From assembly GCA_964485405.1 (NCBI GenBank), contig CAZAJG010000022.1, positions 1 through 64,000 on the forward strand: 64,000 nt of DNA, read 5' to 3'. The first letter of the stretch is position 1. Each line of letters opens with the position of its first letter. The notes below the pieces were generated by a model. The model was not told the DNA's origin. It was given only the letters and a program-made list of their open reading frames with translations, and searched no databases. Origin of the DNA: CAKZNE01 sp964485405. Its GTDB lineage: Bacteria; Bacteroidota; Bacteroidia; Flavobacteriales; Schleiferiaceae. Shown one piece after another: positions 1-7,915 of this stretch. A program made the translations under genes and the position numbers.

Positions 1-248
1 ATTGGCCTAAGTCTGTTTAAAAAATACCTTAAGGGTACTTGCTTCTGTTTTTCTCAATTTATTTTGTCCCTAAGCTTCTTTTGGGCTAACCTAAGCAACT
101 TAATTTCAAAAAAAAAGTACCCTAATCTAAATTTTTACACCTCTTAAAACGCCTCTCTTGAAACGTTGATTTTCTCTATCTTTCGGGTTATTAGACGAAC
201 TGACGTTGTGTACTATTAGAAATCTAGCTTCATTGACAAAACAAAATT

Positions 249-1091
249 TTGACTCAACACCACACATATTTTAAGTATAAAGAGTTTACCATCATTGAAA
301 AAATGAAGGTCAGCTCCCCCTTAAAGTATGAAGCCCATTTTCAAAATAGAGGTTGTTTTATCTATTTTAAGAATGGCAACACCAAATTACTATCAAGTGA
401 ACATAATACTGATGTAAAAGCAAAAGAAGCCGTATTACTGAAATGTGGAAGTAACTTTCTTGAAATACTTCAGAAAAACCAAAATGAAGAATTGGAAACT
501 ATAGTAATTCATCTCTTTCCAGAATTACTTAAAGAAATTTACAAAGATGAAATACCCACTGCGATTGTTGACCGAAACCAAAGTAAGCAAAGCCTTAAGG
601 TTTCTTCCAATGATTTAATTACACAATTTATTCACTCATTAGAGTTTTATTTCGATAACCCAACCTTCGTAAACAATGACTTGCTCGAACTAAAAATTAA
701 GGAGTTACTGTTATTACTTATTCAAACCAATTATGTAAGTTCAGTACAAGAATTAATTACAGATTTATACAGTACCAAAACAATAAACCTGAATGAAGTA
801 ATCGCCTTGCACACATACTCCAATCTAACTGTTAATGATTTGGCTAAGCTTTGTAACATGAGTCTCTCCTCATTTAAAAGAGCTTTTAGGAACTTTTTTA
901 ATGACAGTCCTAACAACTATATAAATACTAAAAAAATAAATAAAGCTCAGGAGCTACTGCAAATAAGCGAATTGAATATTAGTGACATTGCTTACGAGAC
1001 AGGCTTTAATGACCCACTGTATTTTACTAGAGTATTTAAGAAACGAGTAGGTCTTACACCGTCCGAATTTCGATTGCGACACACCAAGTGA
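249..1091 (+). CDS. AraC family transcriptional regulator
   Basis: The 280-residue product is a DNA-binding regulator. An N-terminal half of about 150 residues resembles the ExsA-like ligand or partner domain of Bacteroidetes AraC proteins. The C-terminal end carries the two AraC helix-turn-helix motifs, around residues 190-216 (LTVNDLAKLCNMS) and 243-276 (ISDIAYETGFNDPLYFTRVFK), finishing with the usual PSEFR. The start is a TTG. The first ATG in frame is at 303, but residues before it (YFKYKEFTIIEK) look like conserved family sequence, so the TTG is preferred. It lies in the first putative integron cassette, just upstream of a secreted NTF2-like gene that it may control. Effector unknown. 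Confidence 0.85.
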   Translation: MTQHHTYFKYKEFTIIEKMKVSSPLKYEAHFQNRGCFIYFKNGNTKLLSSEHNTDVKAKEAVLLKCGSNFLEILQKNQNEELETIVIHLFPELLKEIYKDEIPTAIVDRNQSKQSLKVSSNDLITQFIHSLEFYFDNPTFVNNDLLELKIKELLLLLIQTNYVSSVQELITDLYSTKTINLNEVIALHTYSNLTVNDLAKLCNMSLSSFKRAFRNFFNDSPNNYINTKKINKAQELLQISELNISDIAYETGFNDPLYFTRVFKKRVGLTPSEFRLRHTK

Positions 1092-1181
1092 CCCTTTTGT
1101 CCATATCATTGGTCGAATTCTGCATTTAAGCGCTAAAACGCAAAACTACTTTTGAACTGTATTACTTTAATAATTACAGAA

Positions 1182-1664
1182 ATGAAAAAAGTACTAAGCA
1201 TTTTAACAATAAGCTTATTCGCTTTTACCATCAATGCGCAATCAGAAACGAATAATAATTTAAAGACAGAAGAAATGGACAACGAAAACAAAGAATTACA
1301 GAGTTTTAATGACTACAAAGATATTGCAAAAGCCCTGGAACCTTATATTAATAGTGCTAAATCCGGAGATGGGAAATTAAGCCAGTCTGCATTTTATGAC
1401 CATGCACATATAGTTGGCTCAATAGAAGGTCAAGTTTATAATATGACAGCCGATGAATTTGGTGATGCTGTAAGTGAAGGAGGACCTTCAGAAAACGTCA
1501 AATATCATATTGCTTGGATTGATATTTCTGGACCAGCAGCAGCTGCAAAAGTTGAGTTTTATGATTGGAATGGGTTCCGATTTACTGATTTCTTTGTCTT
1601 ATTTAAAAAAGATGGAGAATGGAAAATAAGCGGTAAGGTTTACGATTCTCATAATAAAAATTAA
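1182..1664 (+). CDS. Secreted NTF2-like / putative lumazine-binding family protein
   Basis: This encodes 160 residues from ATG 1182. A TTG 30 bases upstream is in frame but would spoil the signal peptide. The N-terminus is a typical signal peptide ending FTINAQ, so the product is exported. The mature part resembles the small NTF2-fold proteins annotated as nuclear transport factor 2 family or lumazine-binding-like (blocks DYKDIAKALEPYINSAKSGD, ADEFGDAV, FTDFFVLFKKDGEWKISGKV). Such proteins form a small cone-shaped pocket. Many have no known substrate. It follows the AraC gene by 90 bases on the same strand and within the same putative cassette, which suggests co-regulation. Function not assigned. 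Confidence 0.7.
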   Translation: MKKVLSILTISLFAFTINAQSETNNNLKTEEMDNENKELQSFNDYKDIAKALEPYINSAKSGDGKLSQSAFYDHAHIVGSIEGQVYNMTADEFGDAVSEGGPSENVKYHIAWIDISGPAAAAKVEFYDWNGFRFTDFFVLFKKDGEWKISGKVYDSHNKN

Positions 1665-1718
1665 ACTTCAAACGGTCAGACTCATTTAACCTATCACTAT
1701 TTGAGCGATAAAATAACG

Positions 1719-1853
1719 GTACACAAAAATGTATAAAAACAATGGCGGTTCAGGTGAAAACTTGAACCGTTTTTTGCTTTAATTAAGTATCCTGTTATCC
1801 GAAAGATAGGCATATTCAGTCCGCCACTGCTCTTATACTAAACGTTGTAGTGT
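1719..1853 (+). repeat. Putative attC recombination site, long VCR-like type
   Basis: GTACACAAA at 1719-1727 is complementary (8 of 9) to GTTGTGTAC around 204-212 upstream of the AraC gene, as expected for the R'' box of a cassette and the start of that same cassette. The site continues with TATAA (1732-1736) paired to TTATA (1833-1837), and GGCGG (1744-1748) paired to CCGCC (1821-1825). It ends with AACGTT at 1841-1846 as the R' crossover core. The length of about 135 bp is in the range of long attC sites such as those of Vibrio. A hairpin with a T-run lies inside it. Confidence 0.55.
1746..1780 (+). terminator. Hairpin with T-run, possible Rho-independent terminator
   Basis: GGTTCA and TGAACC form a 6-bp stem around a 10-base loop and are followed by CG and six Ts. 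It lies about 80 bases past the NTF2-like gene and would end the AraC/NTF2 transcript. It sits inside the long attC-like site, so it may equally be part of that site's central structure. Confidence 0.5.
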
Positions 1854-2224
1854 ATTATGAAGAGGATCGTTTATTAAAGAATTATAACGTAATACTTATA
1901 ACGCCCATACCTTATTTAGGATTTTGCTGTTTTTCTTAAGTTATCAAGTGCGCTAATTATGAAGCCATGAAAAAAATTTAAGGCAGATAATTATATCAAT
2001 CAAGGAGCCTTCAAAAACTTTATTCCTCAAGAGATAAATTGAAAGTCCTGTTGTTTGAGCAGGCAACGCTAAAATAAAATTTTGACATTTACTGGAATAA
2101 CAACTAACACGCAATCAAAATCCAGTTCAGAGCAAATCTCTGAATTAGAAGAGCATCGCAACTTTGTAAAAACATCTTTCAAGAAAAGGGAAAAGGCCTA
2201 ACAAATGCATCAATAGAAATTTTT
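1854..2224. other. Non-coding stretch with gene remnant
   Basis: No convincing intact gene is present. An open frame of about 43 codons ending with TAA near 2202 (residues SSSEQISELEEHRNFVKTSF) looks protein-like but has no ATG and is closed upstream by stops, so it is probably the 3' end of a decayed cassette gene. A GCCTAAC heptamer near 2196-2202 matches the attC R'' consensus, but no matching partner could be located. Confidence 0.35.
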
Positions 2225-2748
2225 GCAACAATTAAGTAAATGATATGAAAGCAATAGACCGCTTTTATTTTGACAAGCAAGAGCCAATTAAAGGTTGTTT
2301 GTTGGCTTTAAAAGCTCTAATAACAAGCTACAATCCTTAATTTGAACCTAAGCGGTATTATCGTTTCCCCTGTTTTATGTATAAAAATCAGATTTTCTGT
2401 TATTTGTGGATATATAAGAAAACACAGTTTCCCTATATAGCTATCGGGAAAGGCGTAAAAATTGAACATCCAGACCTAATTCAAGGCAACAGAACTTTTA
2501 CCAAGTTGTTAATGATTGACCTGAATAAGGATATTCCAATCAAAAAAATTCATAGCATATTTGATATGGCAATGGAATTATATAATAAGACTGATGAATA
2601 CATTTAACTATAAAAAATGAGCGTTTCATTTTTTAGTATGGATTTTAGAAATTAATCTTGTTATCCTTTATATACTGCAAAGGACGTGCGGAGTTTTACG
2701 AAAGGTCATTTCGCCTACCTTATTGCCATATACGAACGCTTAGCTATA
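2225..2748 (+). repeat. 524-bp direct repeat, copy 1 (DUF1801 segment)
   Basis: This segment repeats at 7905-8428 at a constant offset of 5680 bases, with only scattered substitutions and no indel noticed. It contains a DUF1801 gene and its whole 3' non-coding tail. It ends inside the sequence GCTTAGCTATA, which in copy 2 is the putative cassette boundary. The repeat shows no terminal inverted repeats and no transposase. Confidence 0.9.
2245..2607 (+). pseudogene. DUF1801 domain protein, decayed copy
   Basis: This is the degraded twin of the intact gene at 7925-8287. A G-to-T change (ccTGAa to ccTTAa) creates a TAA stop after about 30 codons, and other substitutions follow (for example Trp to Arg and Asp to Tyr). 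The remaining frame from 2377 to 2607 is only its C-terminal part (MYKNQIFCYLW onward) and should not be taken as an independent gene. DUF1801 proteins are small single-domain proteins of unsettled function. The intact copy 5.7 kb away may have relaxed selection on this one. Confidence 0.8.
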
Positions 2749-3225
2749 TTGTCTAACAATTCGAGCCCTTCCTTTTTGGCCACTTTTCTTCATAGATAAG
2801 ACATTTGTATACCTTTTCTAATTCCTTCACATATATTTATACCCATTGCCCTTTTGGCCTATTTCATCCACATATTGGTAGGCATTTTTCTCACTCACTT
2901 TGCGATCCATCAAATCTGTAGAACATGGACAAAGAGCGAATAAAACGAATATTGAAAAACAAGATCTCATTTTAAAATAGATAGATCCTGACCCTAAGAA
3001 CTGTTTTTGTTAAAAGATACCTGCACCAAAGCCTACTGTACTGGAGGTACTGCAATACCCGGAACGAATAGACTAGGCCCACGCTAATCGCAGCCTAGCA
3101 TATTATCTTAATATCATAACAAATTTAAGTTTTTGGTTCTTCAAAAAGATGAATTGAAAACTTCAATGAGATCAAGGGATTTGTATAGAAGGGAGATCTA
3201 ACGAACGTTGGACGACTAAAATAAC
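2749..3225. other. Mostly non-coding stretch between the DUF1801 remnant and the MBOAT cassette
   Basis: The plus strand shows no usable gene. It includes a 6-bp inverted repeat (CTAGGC/GCCTAG, about 3072-3097) without a T-run. Near 3207 there is a GTTGGACGAC that partly complements GTCATACAAC at 3226-3235, so a very small ORF-less cassette is possible. The minus strand carries a short lipoprotein-like frame, listed separately. Confidence 0.4.
2827..2970 (-). pseudogene. Short lipoprotein-like ORF, possibly frameshifted
   Basis: On the minus strand an ATG at 2970 opens 47 codons that start like a lipoprotein: MRSCFSIFVLFALCPCSTD, a hydrophobic stretch followed by cysteines. The frame stops at 2827. 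A neighbouring frame continues with plausible sequence (VKELEKVYKCLIYEEKWPK) down to about 2753, so a single frameshift would give a protein near 70 residues. It is opposite to every other gene in the array. Real but tiny gene, or remnant: undecided. Confidence 0.3.
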
Positions 3226-3298
3226 GTCATACAACAGTGTGTAAGGTGCATAGCTTCCTATCGTCAGCTACGACACTATACACAGAACGTTAGCACAT
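3226..3298 (+). repeat. Putative attC site upstream of the MBOAT cassette
   Basis: The left box GTCATACAAC (3226-3235) and the right box AACGTTAGCACAT (3286-3298) flank an imperfect inverted repeat (GTGTGTA against TATACAC). The GTTAGCACAT at 3289-3298 is the exact reverse complement of ATGTGCTAAC at 6279-6288, the end of the segment that begins here. It shares CTACGACAC.ATACAC.GAACGTT with the site at 6279-6351. Confidence 0.7.
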
Positions 3299-3329
3299 AT
3301 AAAAACAAGATCAACAATTAAAAAAGGTT

Positions 3330-4763
3330 ATGATATTTAACTCCGTTGAGTTTGGGATATTTTTCCCCTTAGTCTTCACCCTCTACTACATATTTTTTAA
3401 CAAAAAAACTAAACTTCGAAATATTTACCTCGTTGCAGTAAGTTACCTTTTTTATGGCTGGTGGGACTGGAGATTTTTATCATTAATTGTAATCAGTTCT
3501 ATTGCAGATTATGTTATTGGACAAAAGATATTCGGGGAGGGAAACAAACGAAAAAGAAAACATTTACTTATTTTTAGCCTTTGTTTAAACCTTGGGTTAT
3601 TAGGCTTTTTTAAATACTTCAACTTCTTTGTTGACAGCTTTATTGATGCTTTTTCCCTATTCAGACAGGCTCCTAATATTTCAACGTTAAGCATTATTCT
3701 TCCGGTAGGCATTAGTTTTTATACATTCCAAACTTTAAGTTACACCCTTGATATTTATTATGAGAGATTAAAACCAACGAATGATATATTTTCCTTTTTT
3801 GCTTTTGTCTCCTTCTTCCCTCAATTAGTCGCTGGACCTATTGAAAGGGCTAAAGATCTTCTGCCACAGTTTTTTAACAAAAGGCCTATTACATATGAAT
3901 TGTTAAGAAGCGGTTTGCTTTTAATGGCTTGGGGTTTTTTCAAAAAGATGGTTATTGCTGACCGATTGGCAATCTTTGTAGATAGCGCCTATGGAAGTAC
4001 AGATTCAATTGATGGAATTACCGCTGTTGTTGCAATAATATTCTTTGCCTTTCAATTATACTTAGACTTTTCTGCATATTCTGATATTGCAATTGGGAGT
4101 GCACGAATGTTAGGATTCAACTTGTCGACTAACTTTAGAAGGCCTTATCTAGCCACATCTTTTTCTGATTTTTGGCAAAGATGGCACATCAGTTTAAGCT
4201 CATGGTTTAGAGATTATTTATACATACCCTTAGGCGGTAATCGGGTAGGTAAGATCAAACATGTGAGTAATGTTTTGATCGTATTTATGCTCAGTGGATT
4301 ATGGCATGGAGCTTCATGGAATTTTGTAATATGGGGAAGCATTAACGGTTTGTTTATTTTGGTTTTTGAACATTTACTCAGAAATGATAATAAAAAAATT
4401 ATCAAAAGAATTTTATTCAGTTTGTTTATTTCAACAATGTGGGCTTTGTCTTTAGTTTTCTTTAGAGCACAAACTTTCAATAATGCCATTACCATATTTT
4501 CCAAAATAGGAAATGAAAGCCAAGATGTATTATATGATTTTAGTTTGAATTCATTAGAGTTTTTATTCAGCATTCAATTATTGATCGGATATATAATCTT
4601 CGAAATAATACAGGAAAAATTCACTAAAATCCATGAATGGTTCAATTCTCTTAATTTTTTATTCCGCTGGTCTGTCTACGTTTCTTTAATTGCCGCAATC
4701 CTTTTTTATGGTAGTTACGGTGTAGGCTTAAACGATAACAACTTTATTTACTTCCAATTTTAA
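3330..4763 (+). CDS. MBOAT family O-acyltransferase (AlgI/DltB-like)
   Basis: The 477-residue, very hydrophobic product belongs to the membrane-bound O-acyltransferase family that passes acyl groups across the membrane to extracellular polysaccharide or other envelope acceptors. Diagnostic motifs are the SFSDFWQRWHISLSSWFRDY block (about residues 275-294), YIPLGGNR, and the catalytic-His motif LSGLWHGASWNF near residue 326. About ten membrane segments are apparent. Length is normal for AlgI. The next gene, 6 bases downstream, encodes an SGNH-like protein, the usual partner that completes acyl transfer outside the cytoplasm. Both lie between two matching attC-like sites, so they appear to be mobile cassette cargo. 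The acceptor is unknown. Confidence 0.9.
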   Translation: MIFNSVEFGIFFPLVFTLYYIFFNKKTKLRNIYLVAVSYLFYGWWDWRFLSLIVISSIADYVIGQKIFGEGNKRKRKHLLIFSLCLNLGLLGFFKYFNFFVDSFIDAFSLFRQAPNISTLSIILPVGISFYTFQTLSYTLDIYYERLKPTNDIFSFFAFVSFFPQLVAGPIERAKDLLPQFFNKRPITYELLRSGLLLMAWGFFKKMVIADRLAIFVDSAYGSTDSIDGITAVVAIIFFAFQLYLDFSAYSDIAIGSARMLGFNLSTNFRRPYLATSFSDFWQRWHISLSSWFRDYLYIPLGGNRVGKIKHVSNVLIVFMLSGLWHGASWNFVIWGSINGLFILVFEHLLRNDNKKIIKRILFSLFISTMWALSLVFFRAQTFNNAITIFSKIGNESQDVLYDFSLNSLEFLFSIQLLIGYIIFEIIQEKFTKIHEWFNSLNFLFRWSVYVSLIAAILFYGSYGVGLNDNNFIYFQF

Positions 4764-4769
4764 CAAATT

Positions 4770-6269
4770 ATGACAAAAAAAAACAAGAAAGATTTCGGAA
4801 GTAAAACAAAGATCCTGAAGAAAAAATCTTTGTTTGATAATAAGCCAGTATTATTAATTATGCTCAAATCCTTAATTATTGTTATTGGATTTTTTTGTAT
4901 GGTAAGATATCTAGATACAAAGGGGTATTTTAATCCTGACGAAAGTAACAACCATTCAAAGAAAAAATGGGACTCTTATTATGAATTTACCAAAGAGAAC
5001 AATGTAGATGTTGTCTTGGTTGGTAATTCCCACTTGTATTCCGGTATCAACCCTAAAAATCTTAGTAACGCTCTAGGATGTAACGCTTTCATACTTGCTT
5101 CACCAGGGACAAACCTTGCAGATTCTTATTATTGTCTTAAAGAAGCATTAAAAAGAAGTAAAGCAAAGCTAGTTGTTGTAGAAACATATGGAATTAGAAA
5201 CTTTGACCCTTATGACTTAAATAAAAGCGGATTATCTAATCAGTTTAAAAGCTTTTATGCTCGTAAAGATTTCTTAACAAAGATGACATCATTACCATTT
5301 TTATTTAGCCCAGAAAATTATTTATATGCATGGTCTAACACGCTTAGAAACCATGATTTTATTTTTAACGATACAACACAATTTTCTTTGAACAAAAAAC
5401 TTATTAAGCGTCAAAAAAGAAACAATAAGAAGAATAACAAGCTATATCTAGGCAGGTTTGTACGCTTTAAAACAGGCATTGAAAGTTCTGTTATGAACAA
5501 ATATGACTCTTTAGGGGCACCTGTTAAGGGGAAAGAATACACTTATAATTATTACACAGAAGAATACGTAAATAAAACCGTCAGTCTATGCAAAAAAGAA
5601 GGTGTTGAATTAATCTTCCTGACATTGCCTATGTATGAGAAGCATATTTCAGATTATACTGAATGGAAAGAAAAAATTTCTGAAATCATAGGAAAAGATT
5701 CCTATAACTGGATTGATATGCAAGAATTGCCTAATTATAATGGATTTGGGCCATTTGCTTTTGAAAATACGTATAACAAAAACCAACACATGACCTATAA
5801 TGGTTCTTTGCTTGCTACATATAAATTAGCTGACTATATCAGAGATACCTTGAAGATAGATCTGCCAAATAGAAGTAAGGATAGTAAATGGACTAATTTA
5901 TTTTATGGTGAAGAAGGGTATTTTGAAAATTTCAACCCAGTAAAAAATGATCAAAACAATAAAATAATTTGTTCTAACAAAATACTGCGAAATGTAAAAC
6001 TCAACAGTATTCTGCACCTAGACATCGGCAATAAAACACGTAGTAGGATAATTGCCAAAGTAGATAAAAAACTACTTAAAAACTTAGAGTATAAAGAAAT
6101 GAAGCTACGCATTGCGCTGAAATTTGAAATTGAAGGTAAAGAGCAAATAGCTAATTTAGATTTGATGTACGATCGATTTCACCGTTCAAAGGATGAAGCG
6201 ATTTTCATATCTATGATAAAATCTGTGACAATAAAAGAAGTTGTAGATGGAATGCTATTCAGGAATTAG
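4770..6269 (+). CDS. SGNH-like/DltD-like partner of MBOAT acyltransferase
   Basis: This encodes 499 residues with one membrane anchor near residues 27-45 after a lysine-rich cytoplasmic start, so the rest should face the periplasm. GNSHLYSG near residue 84 resembles the SGNH block I Ser motif. A late NQHMTYNGS near residue 338 may supply the catalytic His, with Asn where Asp is usual in the Asp-His pair. These enzymes work with MBOAT proteins in O-acylation of exopolysaccharide. The C-terminal hundred residues or so match nothing I recognise. The gene is translationally close to the MBOAT gene and stops 9 bases before the R'' box of the attC-like site at 6279. Confidence 0.7.
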   Translation: MTKKNKKDFGSKTKILKKKSLFDNKPVLLIMLKSLIIVIGFFCMVRYLDTKGYFNPDESNNHSKKKWDSYYEFTKENNVDVVLVGNSHLYSGINPKNLSNALGCNAFILASPGTNLADSYYCLKEALKRSKAKLVVVETYGIRNFDPYDLNKSGLSNQFKSFYARKDFLTKMTSLPFLFSPENYLYAWSNTLRNHDFIFNDTTQFSLNKKLIKRQKRNNKKNNKLYLGRFVRFKTGIESSVMNKYDSLGAPVKGKEYTYNYYTEEYVNKTVSLCKKEGVELIFLTLPMYEKHISDYTEWKEKISEIIGKDSYNWIDMQELPNYNGFGPFAFENTYNKNQHMTYNGSLLATYKLADYIRDTLKIDLPNRSKDSKWTNLFYGEEGYFENFNPVKNDQNNKIICSNKILRNVKLNSILHLDIGNKTRSRIIAKVDKKLLKNLEYKEMKLRIALKFEIEGKEQIANLDLMYDRFHRSKDEAIFISMIKSVTIKEVVDGMLFRN

Positions 6270-6278
6270 AAAAAACAC

Positions 6279-6351
6279 ATGTGCTAACAGTGTGCATAGT
6301 GCATTGCACCCTGTGGGATGCTACGACACCATACACGGAACGTTGCCACAC
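6279..6351 (+). repeat. Putative attC site between MBOAT/SGNH and membrane-protein cassettes
   Basis: R'' ATGTGCTAAC (6279-6288) is the perfect complement of the start of the preceding cassette (3289-3298). R' GTTGCCACAC is at 6342-6351. The inner arms GTGTGCATAGTG (6290-6301) and CACCATACAC (6327-6336) pair except for a two-base bulge, the extrahelical feature expected of an attC hairpin. Confidence 0.75.
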
Positions 6352-6359
6352 ATTAAAAA

Positions 6360-6959
6360 ATGATTGCGATAATAATATTCATAGGGATTATAATTGGTCT
6401 GAATTGCATCCCTCTTCTTACTAAAAGGACATTTCCGAAAGTTGAGAAAGTAGTTGGACGAATATTAATAGCTATGACATTCTTACGTTTAGTAACGATA
6501 ATTTTCGATTTCAACGGATATAGACTGAAAAGCTTTTTTGCATATAGATCGATTGGGCTGTGTTTTGTTATTTCAACATTTATATATTTTGCGATTTTTA
6601 AAAACACGAGAAACAAGATTTGGAAAGGAGCATTATTGACAGTTTTAATAATTGTCACTGTAACAACTCAACTTTTATATCAAAAAACTGGAAGCTATAA
6701 AATAAATGATGAATTGAATATGACTATTAGTCGAGAAGGATTTTTAGCTTGTGGAGAAATTATCAGAATTACAAAATCGGAATTTGGCATTTTTGATAAA
6801 GAAGTCTTTTATGATAGCAATCAATGCTTAATTGGAATAACCAAAGTAGAAACGGTGCGGATTGACAATAGTGGAGCTGAATTTCTGATTTATCATAATA
6901 AAGAACAAGATTCTGAAAACCCATATCATTACGAAATTGAAAATAAAAACGTGTGGTAA
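6360..6959 (+). CDS. Unrecognised membrane protein, cassette-borne
   Basis: The 199-residue product has a hydrophobic N-terminal half, with about three membrane segments up to residue 110 (MIAIIIFIGIIIGLNCI, a central SIGLCFVISTFIYFAIF, and LLTVLIIVTVTTQLLY). A soluble C-terminal region of about 85 residues follows. No family is recognised. The ATG lies only 16 bases after the R' box of the upstream attC-like site, and the TAA stop is inside the R'' box of the downstream one (GTGTGGTAAC). A gene that almost fills the cassette in this way is typical of integron cargo. Function cannot be assigned. Confidence 0.75.
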   Translation: MIAIIIFIGIIIGLNCIPLLTKRTFPKVEKVVGRILIAMTFLRLVTIIFDFNGYRLKSFFAYRSIGLCFVISTFIYFAIFKNTRNKIWKGALLTVLIIVTVTTQLLYQKTGSYKINDELNMTISREGFLACGEIIRITKSEFGIFDKEVFYDSNQCLIGITKVETVRIDNSGAEFLIYHNKEQDSENPYHYEIENKNVW

Positions 6960-7020
6960 CAAGGTGTATAATACATACCCTATGGGATACTCACCATACA
7001 CAAACCGTTCAGAGCAATTG
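6951..7020 (+). repeat. Putative attC site after the membrane-protein cassette
   Basis: R'' GTGTGGTAAC (6951-6960) complements GTTGCCACAC (6342-6351), the start of its own cassette, at 9 of 10 positions with a G-T wobble. The inner arms GTGTAT and ATACAC match those of the two previous sites. R' GTTCAGAGCAATTG begins at 7007. Confidence 0.7.
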
Positions 7021-7047
7021 AGAGCTACACTCCCAATTGCTCTGAAC
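7007..7047 (+). repeat. 14-bp perfect inverted repeat: ORF-less mini-cassette or hairpin
   Basis: GTTCAGAGCAATTG (7007-7020) and CAATTGCTCTGAAC (7034-7047) are perfect reverse complements separated by 13 bases. The left arm begins at the R' crossover point of the preceding attC-like site. The right arm ends in AAC like an R'' box. This is what a cassette with no gene would look like. There is no T-run after it, so a terminator is less likely. Confidence 0.6.
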
Positions 7048-7086
7048 GGGGCTCCCTGAGTTGCCCTAGTATTCGCAGTTGTGAGG
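7034..7086 (+). repeat. Possible short attC site before the lipoprotein gene
   Basis: The R'' box is CAATTGCTCTGAAC (7034-7047) and the candidate R' is GTTGTGAGG (7078-7086), 14 bases before the ATG of the next gene. The 30 bases between them show only weak pairing. No segment end complementary to GTTGTGAGG was found further on, so this boundary is less certain than the others. Confidence 0.4.
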
Positions 7087-7093
7087 CATTAAA

Positions 7094-7915
7094 ATGAAAA
7101 CTACGATTTACATATTGTCAATTATACTTCTTCTGATTTCATGTAACTCAGAAAACAAAAGAATTGATAGCTTTTACAATTTCGATTATGATTACGAATT
7201 AAGAAGCTATTATTCAGATGATTTGAAAAATCATAAAAGTGCTCAGTTCTTCAAGAATGGCAAATTGATAAGAAGCACTGCCAGAGAAGGTGGTTGTGAA
7301 GTATTCCATTACGATTCAACTGGACAAATAATAGAAACTACTTGGGGACGTAATTGTGAATCTGGAAGACGAATAATTTTCATGTACGACTCATTGAATA
7401 ATCATATTGGTTATTTCAGTACAATGGACTCAATTATCAATTTAGATACTGTAAACTTCGAGCAAATCTTCTTTTACAATTCAGACAATAGGTTAATAAA
7501 GGAAAGAACAGATAAAAGGAAAGACATGCAAGGTGTCGAATTTGAAATCTGGAAATTCTACACATACACAGATAGTTTAATACAAACTGAAACTATACTT
7601 AGGAACAATGACACTCTTTGGATAGGCAAATATTCTTATAATTCGAATAATGAATTGATAAAGATTCACAGAACAAGAGCTGATCTTTATGAAACGGAAC
7701 TTTTCAAATACAATGAGAATGGTTCATTAACTGAAAGAGAAATTGTAAGTACTGAAAACCCTGTAACTCCTTCAACGAGTTTTAGTGCTGGAAATAATAA
7801 AAGGGCTTATAAATATGATTCGGATGGAATATTGACTGAAGAAGTAGTACTGAATCACAAAGACAAAATTCAGATAAAAACGATTTATAAAAAATTTAAA
7901 TTTCGCAGCAATTAA
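7094..7915 (+). CDS. Putative lipoprotein with YD-like tyrosine-rich repeats
   Basis: The 273-residue product has a lipoprotein signal ending LLISC, with the lipidated Cys at residue 17. The mature part alternates short strands with motifs such as HYDSTGQIIE, MYDSLNNHIGY, FYNSDNRLIKE, YSYNSNNELIK, KYNENGSLTE and KYDSDGILTEE. These resemble the YD/RHS-type or MORN-like beta repeats of Bacteroidetes surface lipoproteins. No enzyme motif is seen. The coding sequence ends at the left edge of the 524-bp repeat copy 2 (its last codons are at the junction), so its original 3' end and attC site may have been replaced. Function unknown. Confidence 0.7.
   Translation: MKTTIYILSIILLLISCNSENKRIDSFYNFDYDYELRSYYSDDLKNHKSAQFFKNGKLIRSTAREGGCEVFHYDSTGQIIETTWGRNCESGRRIIFMYDSLNNHIGYFSTMDSIINLDTVNFEQIFFYNSDNRLIKERTDKRKDMQGVEFEIWKFYTYTDSLIQTETILRNNDTLWIGKYSYNSNNELIKIHRTRADLYETELFKYNENGSLTEREIVSTENPVTPSTSFSAGNNKRAYKYDSDGILTEEVVLNHKDKIQIKTIYKKFKFRSN

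Noticed and set aside
1..248. Integron integrase gene at the left edge
   Set aside because: The first 248 bases have no tyrosine-recombinase coding sequence on either strand; an integrase could only lie outside the window.
2377..2607. 76-codon open frame as an independent small gene
   Set aside because: It is the C-terminal part of the decayed DUF1801 copy, identical in layout to residues 45-120 of the intact gene at 7925.
4214..4573. 119-codon minus-strand frame inside the MBOAT gene
   Set aside because: It is a shadow of the strongly supported plus-strand acyltransferase and has no family features.
7007..7047. 14-bp inverted repeat as an ordinary terminator
   Set aside because: There is no T-run after either arm, and the left arm starts exactly at an attC-like crossover point.
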